Shown here: piece by piece, positions 16,469-24,935 of the stretch
How positions within the stretch are numbered: the first letter of the stretch is position 1
Layout of the letters: each line of letters starts with the position of its first letter
From: DAOUJW01 sp965218945
GTDB taxonomy: Bacteria > Chloroflexota > Dehalococcoidia > Lucifugimonadales > UBA2985
Direction: 5' to 3'
DNA length: 64,000 nt
Assembly: GCA_965218945.1 (NCBI GenBank)
Contig: OZ244718.1
Location: 124,001 to 188,000, forward strand
Translations under genes and position numbers: made by a program
Notes under the pieces: generated by a model
The model's input: only the letters and a program-made list of their open reading frames with translations
Databases searched by the model: none
What the model was told of the DNA's origin: nothing

Positions 16469-17254
16469 ATGAAGAGAGCTTTGACCATAGCAGGCTCCGA
16501 TTCCGGAGGCGGCGCCGGTATCCAGGCGGACCTGAAGACCTTCGCCGCGCTGGGTGTGTACGGCATGTCGGCGCTGACCGCCGTCACGGCGCAGAACACC
16601 CTTGGGGTCACGGGCGTGCAGGAGCTTTCCCCCGACATGGTGGCATCGCAGATCGACGCCGTCGTCTCCGACATCGGCGCGGACGCCGTGAAGACGGGGA
16701 TGCTCGCCAACTCCGGCATCATACGCGTGGTGGCCGGCAAGGTTAATGAGCACGATCTCCCCAACCTTGTGGTCGATCCGGTGATGGTGGCCAAGGGCGG
16801 AGACCCACTTCTGCAGGAAGAGGCGGTTGACGCCCTGCGTACACTGCTAGTGCCGCTGGCCCTTGTGGTGACGCCCAACCTCCCGGAGGCGTCGGCGCTG
16901 GTGGGCTATCGTGTCGCGACCCTGGAGCAGGCGCGCCGGGCGGCCAGGGACATCGTTGGGATGGGGAGCAGGAGTGTCGTCGTAAAGGGGGGGCACCTGC
17001 AGGGCGACGCCGTGGACGTCTTCTACGACGGCAACGAGTTCAGGGAGTTCTCGTCGCCACGCGTGGACACGACGAGCACCCACGGCACGGGATGCACCTT
17101 CGCTTCGGCCATTGCCGCGGGGCTGGCCAACGGCATGGGGGTTGAGGAAGCGGTGGGGCAGGCCAAGGCGTACGTCACCGAGGCCATCCGCAGGGCGGTC
17201 CCCATCGGGAGCGGCCACGGCCCGCTGAACCACTTCCACGCATTTTGGGGCTGA
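16469..17254 (+). CDS. thiD: Hydroxymethylpyrimidine / phosphomethylpyrimidine kinase
   Basis: A 261-residue ribokinase-fold enzyme. It opens TIAGSDSGGGAGIQADLKTF (substrate and phosphate loop) and ends with THGTGCTFASAIAAGLA, the anion hole and catalytic Asp/Cys region. It phosphorylates HMP and HMP-P for condensation by ThiE. It is the last gene of the riboswitch operon, so imported pyrimidine is phosphorylated by its own operon partner. ATG 16469 follows AAGAGGAGC. No thiE or thiM lies nearby. Confidence 0.92.
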   Translation: MKRALTIAGSDSGGGAGIQADLKTFAALGVYGMSALTAVTAQNTLGVTGVQELSPDMVASQIDAVVSDIGADAVKTGMLANSGIIRVVAGKVNEHDLPNLVVDPVMVAKGGDPLLQEEAVDALRTLLVPLALVVTPNLPEASALVGYRVATLEQARRAARDIVGMGSRSVVVKGGHLQGDAVDVFYDGNEFREFSSPRVDTTSTHGTGCTFASAIAAGLANGMGVEEAVGQAKAYVTEAIRRAVPIGSGHGPLNHFHAFWG

Positions 17255-17266
17255 GGGAGGCAGGCC

Positions 17267-17794
17267 CTAAAAGTTGGGCTGCATTCCCCCTTCCTTGAGG
17301 TAGTTGGCCAGCTGCGCCGTGCGGCTGCCCAGCGACCTGGCCTGCTCAAGGTCGTCGTTGGTTACGCTGCCGTGGACAGTAGCTCCGTAGAAGGATCCCG
17401 AGGTAATCATGCGGTCCGTCCACGGAAGGCCAACGACTACGAACCCCCAGGAGAGCATCCAGTGAAGCAGCGCCAGCAGGGTGAACTCCGTACCCGCTGA
17501 GCGACCTCTACCGGCGGTGAAGGCGGCTCCCATCTTACCCTCCAGCAGGCCCTCCTGCCCCAGGTCCGACATCTGGTCCAGCCAGGACTTCAGCCGTCCC
17601 GTGATGCCGTTCCAGTTGGGTGAACCCAGGATGACGCCGTCGCAGTCCAGCAGGTCCTCCGGGCCGGCCTGGTCTATGTCCATGGTCATAGCCTGGGCGC
17701 CCTGTATCCTGCCAACGCCCTCGCTCACGGCCTCTGCCAGAGCCTGCACCTGCGCCCCTGAGTTGTCATACAAGACTAGAATTCGCACGGCCAT
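17267..17794 (-). CDS. Flavodoxin-like NAD(P)H-dependent oxidoreductase (WrbA-like)
   Basis: A 175-residue flavodoxin fold. The FMN phosphate loop is at the start (LVLYDNSGAQVQALAEAV), the isoalloxazine loop is GSPNWNGITGRLKSWLDQ and the second loop is AAFTAGRGRSAGTE. It is likely an FMN quinone reductase or related electron carrier. The first-loop Ser/Thr pattern is less canonical than in WrbA. It is convergent with thiD (12 bp between stops) and is probably monocistronic. Confidence 0.8.
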   Translation of the reverse strand: MAVRILVLYDNSGAQVQALAEAVSEGVGRIQGAQAMTMDIDQAGPEDLLDCDGVILGSPNWNGITGRLKSWLDQMSDLGQEGLLEGKMGAAFTAGRGRSAGTEFTLLALLHWMLSWGFVVVGLPWTDRMITSGSFYGATVHGSVTNDDLEQARSLGSRTAQLANYLKEGGMQPNF

Positions 17795-17953
17795 ATTCTT
17801 TGCACCTCTCTATTGTGGGTAGAAGCAATCGTAGCAGGGCATCGGTTCGAGACGGCGAATTGGGTCTTCCCCCATCGATGCCTGCGTCAGTATAGCAAAA
17901 GGGTGTCTGCGCTTCAACGCTTGCGCCCGCAGGTCCGGCGGTCTCCATACTAA

Positions 17954-17989
17954 GCGGAATCCACCACTCGGAAGAGCGATGGATTCCGC
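17954..17989 (-). terminator. Hairpin downstream of sodN
   Basis: A perfect 10-bp stem GCGGAATCCA/TGGATTCCGC with a 16-base loop lies 39 bp past the sodN stop. There is no clear T-run. Confidence 0.4.
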
Positions 17990-18027
17990 ACTGCGCTGCT
18001 CTTAAGGCTCTTTGGAAAGGTTGTGGT

Positions 18028-18504
18028 CTAGGTGCCGTAGCGGGCAGCGGCATTGGGGTCGCTGTACTCGACGCCCTTGGTAGCCCAGAAAGCGGTGGCG
18101 ATGTTGTCCACAGCGGCTACCAGCTCTTCACAGGCGGCCATGTCCACTTGCTGGCGGCAGCGGCCGGCCAGTTTCAGAGCGGCGTTGAAGGAGCCGTGCA
18201 GGTCAAAGCCTTCCGGCGCATTGGGCCAGCCATAGTCGGCCCAGAGAATCCGCAGCTCGCGCTTGCAGAGCTCGGCGTGCTCATCCTTGACCACTATGTA
18301 GCGGGCCATGGTGTTGGCGTAGGCCACGTGGTCGTCGCCCTCCTGCAGCGCCTGCATCCGCAGCACCATTTTCTGCACGGTCTGGGCCGCAATCTTGGCG
18401 GCGATGGGGTCGTAGATCCCGCAGGGAATATCGCAGTGAGCGTAGCCCCTCTCGGTCGGGAGAACCCTGTTCAACAGGCTAAAGGTCTGCTTGAGTAGAG
18501 ACAT
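18028..18504 (-). CDS. sodN: Nickel superoxide dismutase precursor
   Basis: A 158-residue protein. A 22-residue propeptide (MSLLKQTFSLLNRVLPTERG plus YA) precedes the nickel hook H23-C24-D-I-P-C28-G-I-Y-D-P, where cleavage exposes His as residue 1. The helical body matches Ni-SOD length. It dismutates superoxide in the cytoplasm. AGGAGG precedes ATG 18504. The divergent gene at 18592 encodes the matching maturation protease. The intergenic 87 bp should hold both promoters and any nickel-responsive (Nur-type) operator, though I could not identify one by eye. Confidence 0.95.
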   Translation of the reverse strand: MSLLKQTFSLLNRVLPTERGYAHCDIPCGIYDPIAAKIAAQTVQKMVLRMQALQEGDDHVAYANTMARYIVVKDEHAELCKRELRILWADYGWPNAPEGFDLHGSFNAALKLAGRCRQQVDMAACEELVAAVDNIATAFWATKGVEYSDPNAAARYGT

Positions 18505-18591
18505 TCCTACCTCCTTAGAAGACAGTTGGTCTTGAATTGGGTATAGTTTATCAGACCTTCGGGCTAATTGCGATAACGACGAGAGGACGCG

Positions 18592-19080
18592 TTGCTGGTC
18601 ATTACGGGACTGGGCTATCGGGCCTTGGCCTTCGTCATCGCCATCAGGGTGGTGGTCGATGGATGGAGCATGTACCCGACCCTTGCGCCGGGTGAGTACG
18701 TTCTCTTCGACCGCCTTCCGTACCGGCGAGAAGCCCCCAAGAGGGGAGACGTGGCGCTGGCTCGCGGGGTCCTGGGTGACGGGCGGGCGATAATCAAGCG
18801 CGTGGTAGGAGCGCCCGGAGACACGGTGCTGGTCAGCAACGGCGCGCTCACGGTTAACGGCGTTTCGCCGGATAGTGCGGCCTTGCTTGAGGATGTCGAC
18901 CCCCGCGAGAGCAGAGAGTGGAACCTCAGGCACGATGAATACTTCCTGCTGGGTGACGCCCCGGAGTTCAGCACCGACAGCCGCTCCTTCGGCCCCGTGC
19001 CCAGGAGCGCCATAGTGGGCAGGGCGTGGCTTGTCTACCGCCCGGTCAGCAGGTGGCGGAGACTGGACAAGGGAAGGTAG
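18592..19080 (+). CDS. sodX: Ni-SOD maturation protease (S26 signal-peptidase-like)
   Basis: A 162-residue S26 family protein. The nucleophile is Ser26 in GWSMYPTL and the general base is Lys69 in AIIKRVVGAPGD, followed by the S26 box GDAPEFSTDSRSFGPV. It has one short N-terminal hydrophobic segment. It removes the Ni-SOD propeptide so the N-terminal His can bind nickel. TTG 18592 follows GAGAGGAC. The divergent pairing with sodN is the usual arrangement in other phyla. Confidence 0.9.
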   Translation: MLVITGLGYRALAFVIAIRVVVDGWSMYPTLAPGEYVLFDRLPYRREAPKRGDVALARGVLGDGRAIIKRVVGAPGDTVLVSNGALTVNGVSPDSAALLEDVDPRESREWNLRHDEYFLLGDAPEFSTDSRSFGPVPRSAIVGRAWLVYRPVSRWRRLDKGR

Positions 19081-19105
19081 GGAGTTGTAGGCGGTCCACT
19101 CTGTC

Positions 19106-19150
19106 ATGCCCGTGCAGCCTGCCCCGTACTCGATACGGGGACGGGCATCC
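19106..19150. repeat. Palindromic element with ATGCCCGT/ACGGGCAT arms
   Basis: An inner palindrome CCCCGTACTCGATACGGGG sits within outer arms ATGCCCGT and ACGGGCAT. Similar inner cores occur at about 20700, 29757, 56190 and 56403. Confidence 0.55.
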
Positions 19151-19229
19151 AGGGGTGGGGTATTGACTGCGAATCCTGGCAACTTCCGCACTATCCAGTG
19201 TTCTATGTAACTTGTCCAGGGAGTATAAT

Positions 19230-19643
19230 ATGGCGGAGGTCACTGGAGGGCCAATTTTGAGCAATTTCGGTCGCAGCGCCAAGTGGACCCTGTACTACGA
19301 TGGGAGATGCGGCTTTTGCGCCGGCGCGAGGCGCTGGCTGTCCAGGATGGACTTCCTTCACCGCATAGAGTGGACTCCATACCAGTCACTGGACCAGCCG
19401 CCCCAGGGCTTATCGTGGGAAGACTTGGACCGATACGCGTGGATGGACACTGGCCGCGGTCGTCTCCACAAGGGTTTCCATGCCATGAGGCTGCTGGCGC
19501 TCAGGCTGCCGCCCCTACTGCCCATCGCTCCTCTGATGTGGCTGCCGGGGATGGATATAGCGGGCGAAGCGGCCTACGGTTGGGTCGCCAGAAACCGCTA
19601 CCGCTTTTCCAGGTGTCCCGTGAAGGGGGGTAGGCTCGTATGA
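19230..19643 (+). CDS. DCC-family thiol-disulfide oxidoreductase-like protein (DUF393)
   Basis: A 137-residue protein. The YDGRCGFCAGARRW segment carries the CxxC of the DCC family, with a thioredoxin-like beginning and a C-terminal MWLPGMDIAGEAAYGWVARN typical of the family. Members are thought to act in redox or electron transport, but few are characterised. ATG 19230 was chosen over TTG 19212. The stop overlaps the ATG of the following glycosyltransferase by 4 bases (ATGA), so the two are translationally coupled. Confidence 0.75.
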   Translation: MAEVTGGPILSNFGRSAKWTLYYDGRCGFCAGARRWLSRMDFLHRIEWTPYQSLDQPPQGLSWEDLDRYAWMDTGRGRLHKGFHAMRLLALRLPPLLPIAPLMWLPGMDIAGEAAYGWVARNRYRFSRCPVKGGRLV

Positions 19644-20365
19644 ATGAGGGCAGCGAGAAGGTCTCGATAGTCGTTCCCACTTATAACGAGCGTGAGAATG
19701 TCCGGCCTCTCTGCGACGGCATACGCACCGCCTTGGCCTCCGCGTGGGACTACGAGGTCATCATTGTCGACGACAACAGCCCGGACGGCACCTCCGACGC
19801 TGTCCGTGAGATAGCGTCCGAGGACGCGAGGATAAGGCTGCTGCAACGACCCGGCAAGCTGGGGCTGGGCACGGCCGTCGCAGACGGGTTCGCTCTGGCG
19901 GACGGCGACTACTGGATAATGATGGACGCTGATCTGTCCCATCGTCCGGAGGAGCTGCCCAAGATGCTGCGCGCCCTCTCCGATGCGGACATCGTGGTCG
20001 GCTCGCGATACGTCGATGGCGGCGGAGTGCAGAACTGGCCCATCTGGAGGCAACTCGTCAGCCGGGGAGCGTCCGGGATGGGGCGCATGATAGTGGGCCT
20101 GTCGGTCAGGGACCTGACGTCCGGCTTTGGGGGATTCCGCCGGCGATGGATGGAGCCCATGCTGCCCAACCTGAATCCCAAGGGGTTCAAGCTTCTGCTG
20201 GAGATACTGGCCAAGAGCCGGGACGCTCGAGTACTGGAGACGCCCATCACCTTTGTAGACAGGCAGAACGGCAGGTCGAAGGCTTCTGCGGGAGAGGCGC
20301 TTACCTTCCTTCGCCTCTGTTTCACCCTTCGGAGGGAGTGGGACAAGAAAGAGTCGGTAATCTGA
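19640..20365 (+). CDS. Polyprenol-phosphate mannosyltransferase-like GT2
   Basis: A 241-residue GT2 enzyme. The start VSIVVPTYNERENV, DDNSPDGTSDAV and the metal-binding MMDADLSHRPEELP motif match dolichol/polyprenol monophosphomannose synthases of the soluble (DPM1) type. It lacks C-terminal membrane spans. It would load mannose or a similar sugar on polyprenyl phosphate at the inner membrane face. It overlaps the DCC-family gene by 4 bases, whose relation to glycosylation is unclear. Confidence 0.85.
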   Translation: MNEGSEKVSIVVPTYNERENVRPLCDGIRTALASAWDYEVIIVDDNSPDGTSDAVREIASEDARIRLLQRPGKLGLGTAVADGFALADGDYWIMMDADLSHRPEELPKMLRALSDADIVVGSRYVDGGGVQNWPIWRQLVSRGASGMGRMIVGLSVRDLTSGFGGFRRRWMEPMLPNLNPKGFKLLLEILAKSRDARVLETPITFVDRQNGRSKASAGEALTFLRLCFTLRREWDKKESVI

Positions 20366-20426
20366 CACGGCCTTTCGCACGTCGCAGAGTTCCTTTCCAC
20401 GCTTCCCCCGGATGCCCGTTCCCAAT

Positions 20427-20601
20427 GTCATTCTGAACGCAGTGAAGAATCCAAAGAGTTCGATCACTCAGCGCTTGGGTTACCACCCCACGCAGGGTTT
20501 TCCGGCTCCACGCACATACTAAGGATTCCCGCTGTCAGGATGTAATCGCATAGGTCGCGCGGTGGCTTGGGATTCTTCGTCGCTTCACTCCTCAGAATGA
20601 C
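20427..20601. repeat. Single family A repeat, inverted orientation
   Basis: It begins GTCATTCTGAACGCAGTGAA and ends GGATTCTTCGTCGCTTCACT...TCAGAATGAC. It is the reverse of the 9958 array and lies between convergent genes. A degenerate half copy follows at 20620-20645, and a GTACCCCGATACGGGG palindrome at about 20700. Confidence 0.8.
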
Positions 20602-20744
20602 AGCCGATACGCCGAAGTGCCATTCTGAACGCAGTGAAGAACCCAGGGCGTCCGCAAGCGCCCACGCCCATCACACCTGGATTCCCTCTCCGAGCCTGCT
20701 CCGTACCCCGATACGGGGATGGGGATGACGGAGATGAGCTGCCC

Positions 20745-22634
20745 TCAGACCCCCAGCTTCGCCTCCTCGATGCCCCATATCTCCGGGATGAGGTGCTCCA
20801 GCCCCAGCTTCTGCAGCGTCTCCGGGAAGGGCCTGCCGGACGCCCGGTCCAGGCCGACCGTATCGTAGTAGGTGGCGATCATCGTGTCCCAGTTCTCCTT
20901 GGCGCTCGTCCCTGCGGCCGGACCGTCCACCGGCGTGGACCAGTACCGCTCCGACGGCTTCTCCGAATCCGGGCCAATGCCGTTTCGCAGGTTGAAGAGG
21001 CGGAACATAGCCGCGCACCGCTTCCAGAAGGCCATAGCCTCCTCTTTGGTGTAGTCCCAGCCAGTTGACGCGCTCAGCGCCTGGCAGATGAACTCGTGGT
21101 AGGTGTTGGCTGTGAACTTGCAGATGCCCAGGGAGTCGATGAAGTGCAGCCTGCCGACCATCGATCCGAGGTGGTAGCCCACCATCTTGGGATCGAAGGG
21201 GTCGAAGGCGGCGGGCAGCCCGAACTCCTCCGGGTGCACGTTGGATTGGGTGTCGATGGTGGACGTGCCGCTCACGCTGCCCTCCAGCATCTCCATCCAA
21301 CGGCCGCGGTGGTCGTGGCTCCGGGGGCTTACGCCCTTGTGGATAAAGATGGCGCAGTCGTAGGCTTCTCCACCGACGTACTCCGCGGCGTATTTCACGC
21401 CCTCCGCCAGGATGTCTCCGAACCCCTCTCGATTCGCAACCATCTGGAGAAGGTCGTTTGCGGCCTCAACGTCGCCCCACTTCATCTCCAGCCCGCCGAG
21501 CTGCTCCTTGGTTATGTACCCCTTCTCGTAGCACTCCATCACCCAGCCACAGAGCCAGCCCCACTCGTTCACGTCCACGCCGGCCTTGTCCACCTGGGTG
21601 TTCAGCCACGAAACCTCCACCGGATCGACGACGCCAATCTGGGAGCCGCAACCGGAGATACCTTCGGCCTCCGGCTCGTCTATCAGCTCGCCCTTGCGGG
21701 GGCCCTCCGGCACAACCATCATGTGGCAGTGTCCCTTCATCCCGCAGGCGCTGCACTGGTGGCCCCGGTGCGGGAATGTCTCGCGATAGGTTGGGGGGGC
21801 CCACTCGTCGGCGCGCTCAGGTGCGGGGTAGATGTTGGTGGTGTAGTTGAGGGTAGGAAGGGTCCCGGATCGGAGGCCGGTCGACGGTCCACCCAGGGTG
21901 CCGAAGTAGTACGTGTTTCCCTGCTTCAGGTCGTGGGCGATTGTGTCCGCAGCCTGGTACAAGCCAGCGGTGTCGTGGACGCGAACGCCCTTCGTCCCGC
22001 GGACTATGGCCACGCACTTCACGTTCTTCTTGCCCATCACCGCGCCGCAGCCGTTCTTGCTGGCGACGTGGCCGTAGTCGCCTTCGATTATAGCGTAGCG
22101 TACAATCTTCTCTCCGGCAGGCCCCACGCCGTAGACGCTCATCTGATGGCCGCTCAGGCCGTGCTCCGCCTGGAGGTCGTCCTGCATCTCCCACGTGTCC
22201 TTGCCCAGGAGATGGGAGGCGTCGCGAAGCTCCACAACGTCGTCGTTGATGTAAACGTACACCCACCTGTTGGCCTGGCCTTGGAGGACCAGCGCATCGT
22301 AGCCGCAGTACTTCAGGTTGGAGCCGAAAAAGCCCTGGGCGTTGGTCATAACGGCCCCGTTGGTCATTGCGCCGCGGGTGACCACGTTCAGGCTGCCCGT
22401 GCCCCACACGGGAGTCCCGGCCAGGGGGCCGGAGGCCATTATCAGGCGGTTGTCGGGGTGGTCCCAGGTGACCTCCGGGGGAACCTCCTCCCAGAGGATC
22501 TTGTATCCTATGCCTGCCGCGCCCAGGTAGTAGCGGCACTCCTCCGCGGTCAGGGTCTCCACCCACACCCTCTCGGTGGTCAGGTCTACTCTAAGAATCC
22601 TGCCGGTGTATCCGCCAGGTAGCTGCTCTGTCAT
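20745..22634 (-). CDS. Aldehyde ferredoxin oxidoreductase, paralogue 1
   Basis: A 629-residue AOR-family tungsto/molybdo-bispterin enzyme. The N-terminal domain GGYTGRILRVDLTTERV is characteristic. Pterin-contact segments include ASGPLAGTPVWGTG and FFGSNLKYCGYDALV. The [4Fe-4S] ligands are HQCSACGMKGHCH (~residues 289-299) plus a distal Cys in GICKF (~503). The spacing C-x2-C-x5-C is wider than the classic C-x2-C-x3-C. It would interconvert aldehydes or aromatic/aliphatic acids with low-potential electrons in the cytoplasm. It is the last gene of the AOR operon, 25 bp after moaD. The substrate is unknown. Confidence 0.88.
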   Translation of the reverse strand: MTEQLPGGYTGRILRVDLTTERVWVETLTAEECRYYLGAAGIGYKILWEEVPPEVTWDHPDNRLIMASGPLAGTPVWGTGSLNVVTRGAMTNGAVMTNAQGFFGSNLKYCGYDALVLQGQANRWVYVYINDDVVELRDASHLLGKDTWEMQDDLQAEHGLSGHQMSVYGVGPAGEKIVRYAIIEGDYGHVASKNGCGAVMGKKNVKCVAIVRGTKGVRVHDTAGLYQAADTIAHDLKQGNTYYFGTLGGPSTGLRSGTLPTLNYTTNIYPAPERADEWAPPTYRETFPHRGHQCSACGMKGHCHMMVVPEGPRKGELIDEPEAEGISGCGSQIGVVDPVEVSWLNTQVDKAGVDVNEWGWLCGWVMECYEKGYITKEQLGGLEMKWGDVEAANDLLQMVANREGFGDILAEGVKYAAEYVGGEAYDCAIFIHKGVSPRSHDHRGRWMEMLEGSVSGTSTIDTQSNVHPEEFGLPAAFDPFDPKMVGYHLGSMVGRLHFIDSLGICKFTANTYHEFICQALSASTGWDYTKEEAMAFWKRCAAMFRLFNLRNGIGPDSEKPSERYWSTPVDGPAAGTSAKENWDTMIATYYDTVGLDRASGRPFPETLQKLGLEHLIPEIWGIEEAKLGV

Positions 22635-22658
22635 GGGTTGTGTCTCCCCTCTTCTGGT

Positions 22659-22997
22659 CTATCCTCCGTCCCAGGCGGGCAGCAGAGTGATGGTGTCGCC
22701 GTCCTGGAGTTCGCTGTCCATGGTGTGAGTGATGCCCAGAAAGGCGTCGTTAACAATGATCTCCACGTACGCGCCCAACTGCCCGCTCTCCGGGTCCCAA
22801 AGGATGTGGTCAAGGGCCGGATAGCTTCTGGTAAGCCTTCTCACCACCGTTCGCAGGGACTCGCCGGGGGTGAACTCCTCGGTGTAGAACTTGCGACCCC
22901 CGCCGTCGCCGCCAACGTAGCGAGTAAGCCAGGCGAAGACTTCGATCTTGACCTTTGGCTTCTCCGCTGTAACGGTCTTGTCCTGTTCATCTGGCAC
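22659..22997 (-). CDS. MoaD/ThiS-family sulfur carrier
   Basis: A 112-residue beta-grasp protein ending in LLPAWDGG, the terminal Gly-Gly needed for adenylation and thiocarboxylation. KIEVFAWLTRYVGGD and the GESLRTVVRRL helix fit MoaD. It should donate sulfur for the pterin dithiolene of the W/Mo cofactor. Its start overlaps the stop of AOR paralogue 2 by 11 bp, so it is translated together with the enzymes that need the cofactor. The first ~15 residues are an extra tail. Confidence 0.82.
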   Translation of the reverse strand: MPDEQDKTVTAEKPKVKIEVFAWLTRYVGGDGGGRKFYTEEFTPGESLRTVVRRLTRSYPALDHILWDPESGQLGAYVEIIVNDAFLGITHTMDSELQDGDTITLLPAWDGG

Positions 22998-24888
22998 TGA
23001 TTACGGCCTCCTCCGGTCCCCATATCTCCGGGATGAGGTGCTCAAGGTCATACTTGCGGAGGGTCTCCGGAAGGGGGTTTCCCGTCTCCCGGTCCCATCC
23101 GACGGTGTCGTAGTAGGTGCCCACCAGTGTGTCCCAGTTCTCCTTGGCGCTCTGTCCCGCGGCGGGACCGTCGACCGGGGTCGACCAGTACCGCTCCGAC
23201 GGCTTCTCCAGGTCCATCCCCACGCCGCTCCGCAGGTTGAACAGGCGCATCAGGTGAGAGCACCGCTTGCCGAAGTCCATCGCCTCTTCCTTGGTGTAGT
23301 CCCAGCCGGTTACCGCGTTCAGGGCGCGGCATACGGAGCTGAGGAAAGTGCGAGTGGTGAACATGCAGGTGCCCAGGGAGTCCTCGAAGTGTCTCCTCCC
23401 CAGCATTGCCCCGGTCATGTAGCCGACCTCCTTGGGGTCGAAGCCGTTGTGGCTGGCGGGCAGCCCGTGCTCCTCCGGCTTTACCAGTGGGCCGGTCTCG
23501 ATGGTCCCGGCGCTCTGCACGGCTCCTTCCAGCATCTCGGCCCAGCGGCTGCGGTGGTCGTGGCCTCGCGGGCTGACACCCTTGTGGGTGAACACCGCGC
23601 AGTCCAGGGCGGGACCGCCGACGTGCTGCGCCGCGATCTTCACGCCCTCCGCCAGGATGTCGCCGAAGCCCTCTCGGTTGGAGATCATCTGGAGCAGAGT
23701 GTTGGCGGCCTCGGCGTCGCCCCACTTGGGCTCCAGGCCTCCAAGCTGCTCCTTGGTCAGGTACCCCTTCTCGAAGCACTCCATCACCCAGCCGATTACC
23801 CAGCCGAACTCGTTGACGTCCACGCCGGCCTTGTCGACCTGGGTGTTGAGCCACTGCACGTCCACGGGGTCTACGCAGCCGATCTGCGCGCCGCAGCCGG
23901 ACAGTCCTTCGTACTCCGACTCGTCAATGAGAGTGCCCTTGCGCTCTCCGGACGGGACCACGTTCATGTGGCAGTGCTGCATCCCGCACCCGTTGCACTG
24001 GTGGCCCCGGTGTGCGAACTGCGCCCGCAGGCTCACCGGCTGCCACTCTTCCAGCCGCTCGGGCTCGGGGAAGATGTTGGTGGTGTAGTTCTTGGTGGGC
24101 AGTGTGCCCGTAAAGGAACCGCCGTACACGCCGCCGAGGGTTCCGTACTGGTACAGGTTGGCTGACATGGAATCGGTCTTCAACTCGTGGGAGATCATGT
24201 CCGCGGCCTGGAACAGGCCGGCCGGGTCGTGTACTCGCACGCCGCGGGTGCCCCGGGCGATGGCTACGCACTTCACCTTCTTCTTGCCCAGCACCGCTCC
24301 AGTGCCGTTCTTGCTGGCGACGTGGCCGTAGTCCCCCTCGATGATGGCCCACCGCACGACCTTTTCACCGGCGGGGCCTATGCCATAGACGCTCAACTGG
24401 TGGCCGCTGCGCCCGTGCTCCGCCTGGAGCGTGTCCTGCATGTCCCAAGTGTCCTGGCCCAACAGGTGGGAGGCATCCCTCAGCTCCACCAGGTCGTCGT
24501 TGATGTATACGTACACCCACCTCTTCGCCTGCCCCTGAAGGACAATGGCGTCGTAGCCGCAGTACTTGAGGTTTGCGCCGAAGAAGCCCTGGGCGTTGGT
24601 CACCGTGGCTCCGTTGGTCATGGCGCCCCTGGTCACGACGGTGAGGCTGCCGGTGCCCCATACCGGCGTGCCTGCGAGGGGGCCGGAAGCCAGGACAATC
24701 CGGTTCTCAGGGTGGTCCCAGGTCACCTCTGGGGGCACCTCCTCCCACAGAATCTTGGTGCCTACGCCAACAGCGCCCAAATAGTGACGGTAGTCCTCCG
24801 GAGCCATGCTCTCCGTCCATATACGCTCGCTGGTGAGATCTATACGAAGTATTCTGCCTGCATAACCGCCCGGCAACTGGTCTGACAT
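22987..24888 (-). CDS. Aldehyde ferredoxin oxidoreductase, paralogue 2
   Basis: A 633-residue AOR-family enzyme closely similar to paralogue 1 along its full length (GGYAGRILRIDLTSERIW; ASGPLAGTPVWGTGS; FFGANLKYCGYDAIV). The cluster ligands here are HQCNGCGMQHCHMN, one residue shorter than in paralogue 1, plus a distal Cys in LGTCMFTT. The two genes are a tandem duplication separated by moaD. They may be two catalytic subunits of one complex or isoenzymes for different aldehydes or acids. It sits between the FAD protein and moaD in the same operon. Confidence 0.88.
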   Translation of the reverse strand: MSDQLPGGYAGRILRIDLTSERIWTESMAPEDYRHYLGAVGVGTKILWEEVPPEVTWDHPENRIVLASGPLAGTPVWGTGSLTVVTRGAMTNGATVTNAQGFFGANLKYCGYDAIVLQGQAKRWVYVYINDDLVELRDASHLLGQDTWDMQDTLQAEHGRSGHQLSVYGIGPAGEKVVRWAIIEGDYGHVASKNGTGAVLGKKKVKCVAIARGTRGVRVHDPAGLFQAADMISHELKTDSMSANLYQYGTLGGVYGGSFTGTLPTKNYTTNIFPEPERLEEWQPVSLRAQFAHRGHQCNGCGMQHCHMNVVPSGERKGTLIDESEYEGLSGCGAQIGCVDPVDVQWLNTQVDKAGVDVNEFGWVIGWVMECFEKGYLTKEQLGGLEPKWGDAEAANTLLQMISNREGFGDILAEGVKIAAQHVGGPALDCAVFTHKGVSPRGHDHRSRWAEMLEGAVQSAGTIETGPLVKPEEHGLPASHNGFDPKEVGYMTGAMLGRRHFEDSLGTCMFTTRTFLSSVCRALNAVTGWDYTKEEAMDFGKRCSHLMRLFNLRSGVGMDLEKPSERYWSTPVDGPAAGQSAKENWDTLVGTYYDTVGWDRETGNPLPETLRKYDLEHLIPEIWGPEEAVISAR

Positions 24889-24935
24889 TGAATCTACCTC
24901 CTTGGGTTTACGCCGCCTGGTATCCTTCGCAGCCT

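Noticed and set aside
21096..22622. 508-codon frame antisense to the AOR gene (and a 405-codon one at 22948-24165)
   Set aside because: They are mirror frames of high-GC coding DNA; both real genes on the minus strand have clear domain motifs.
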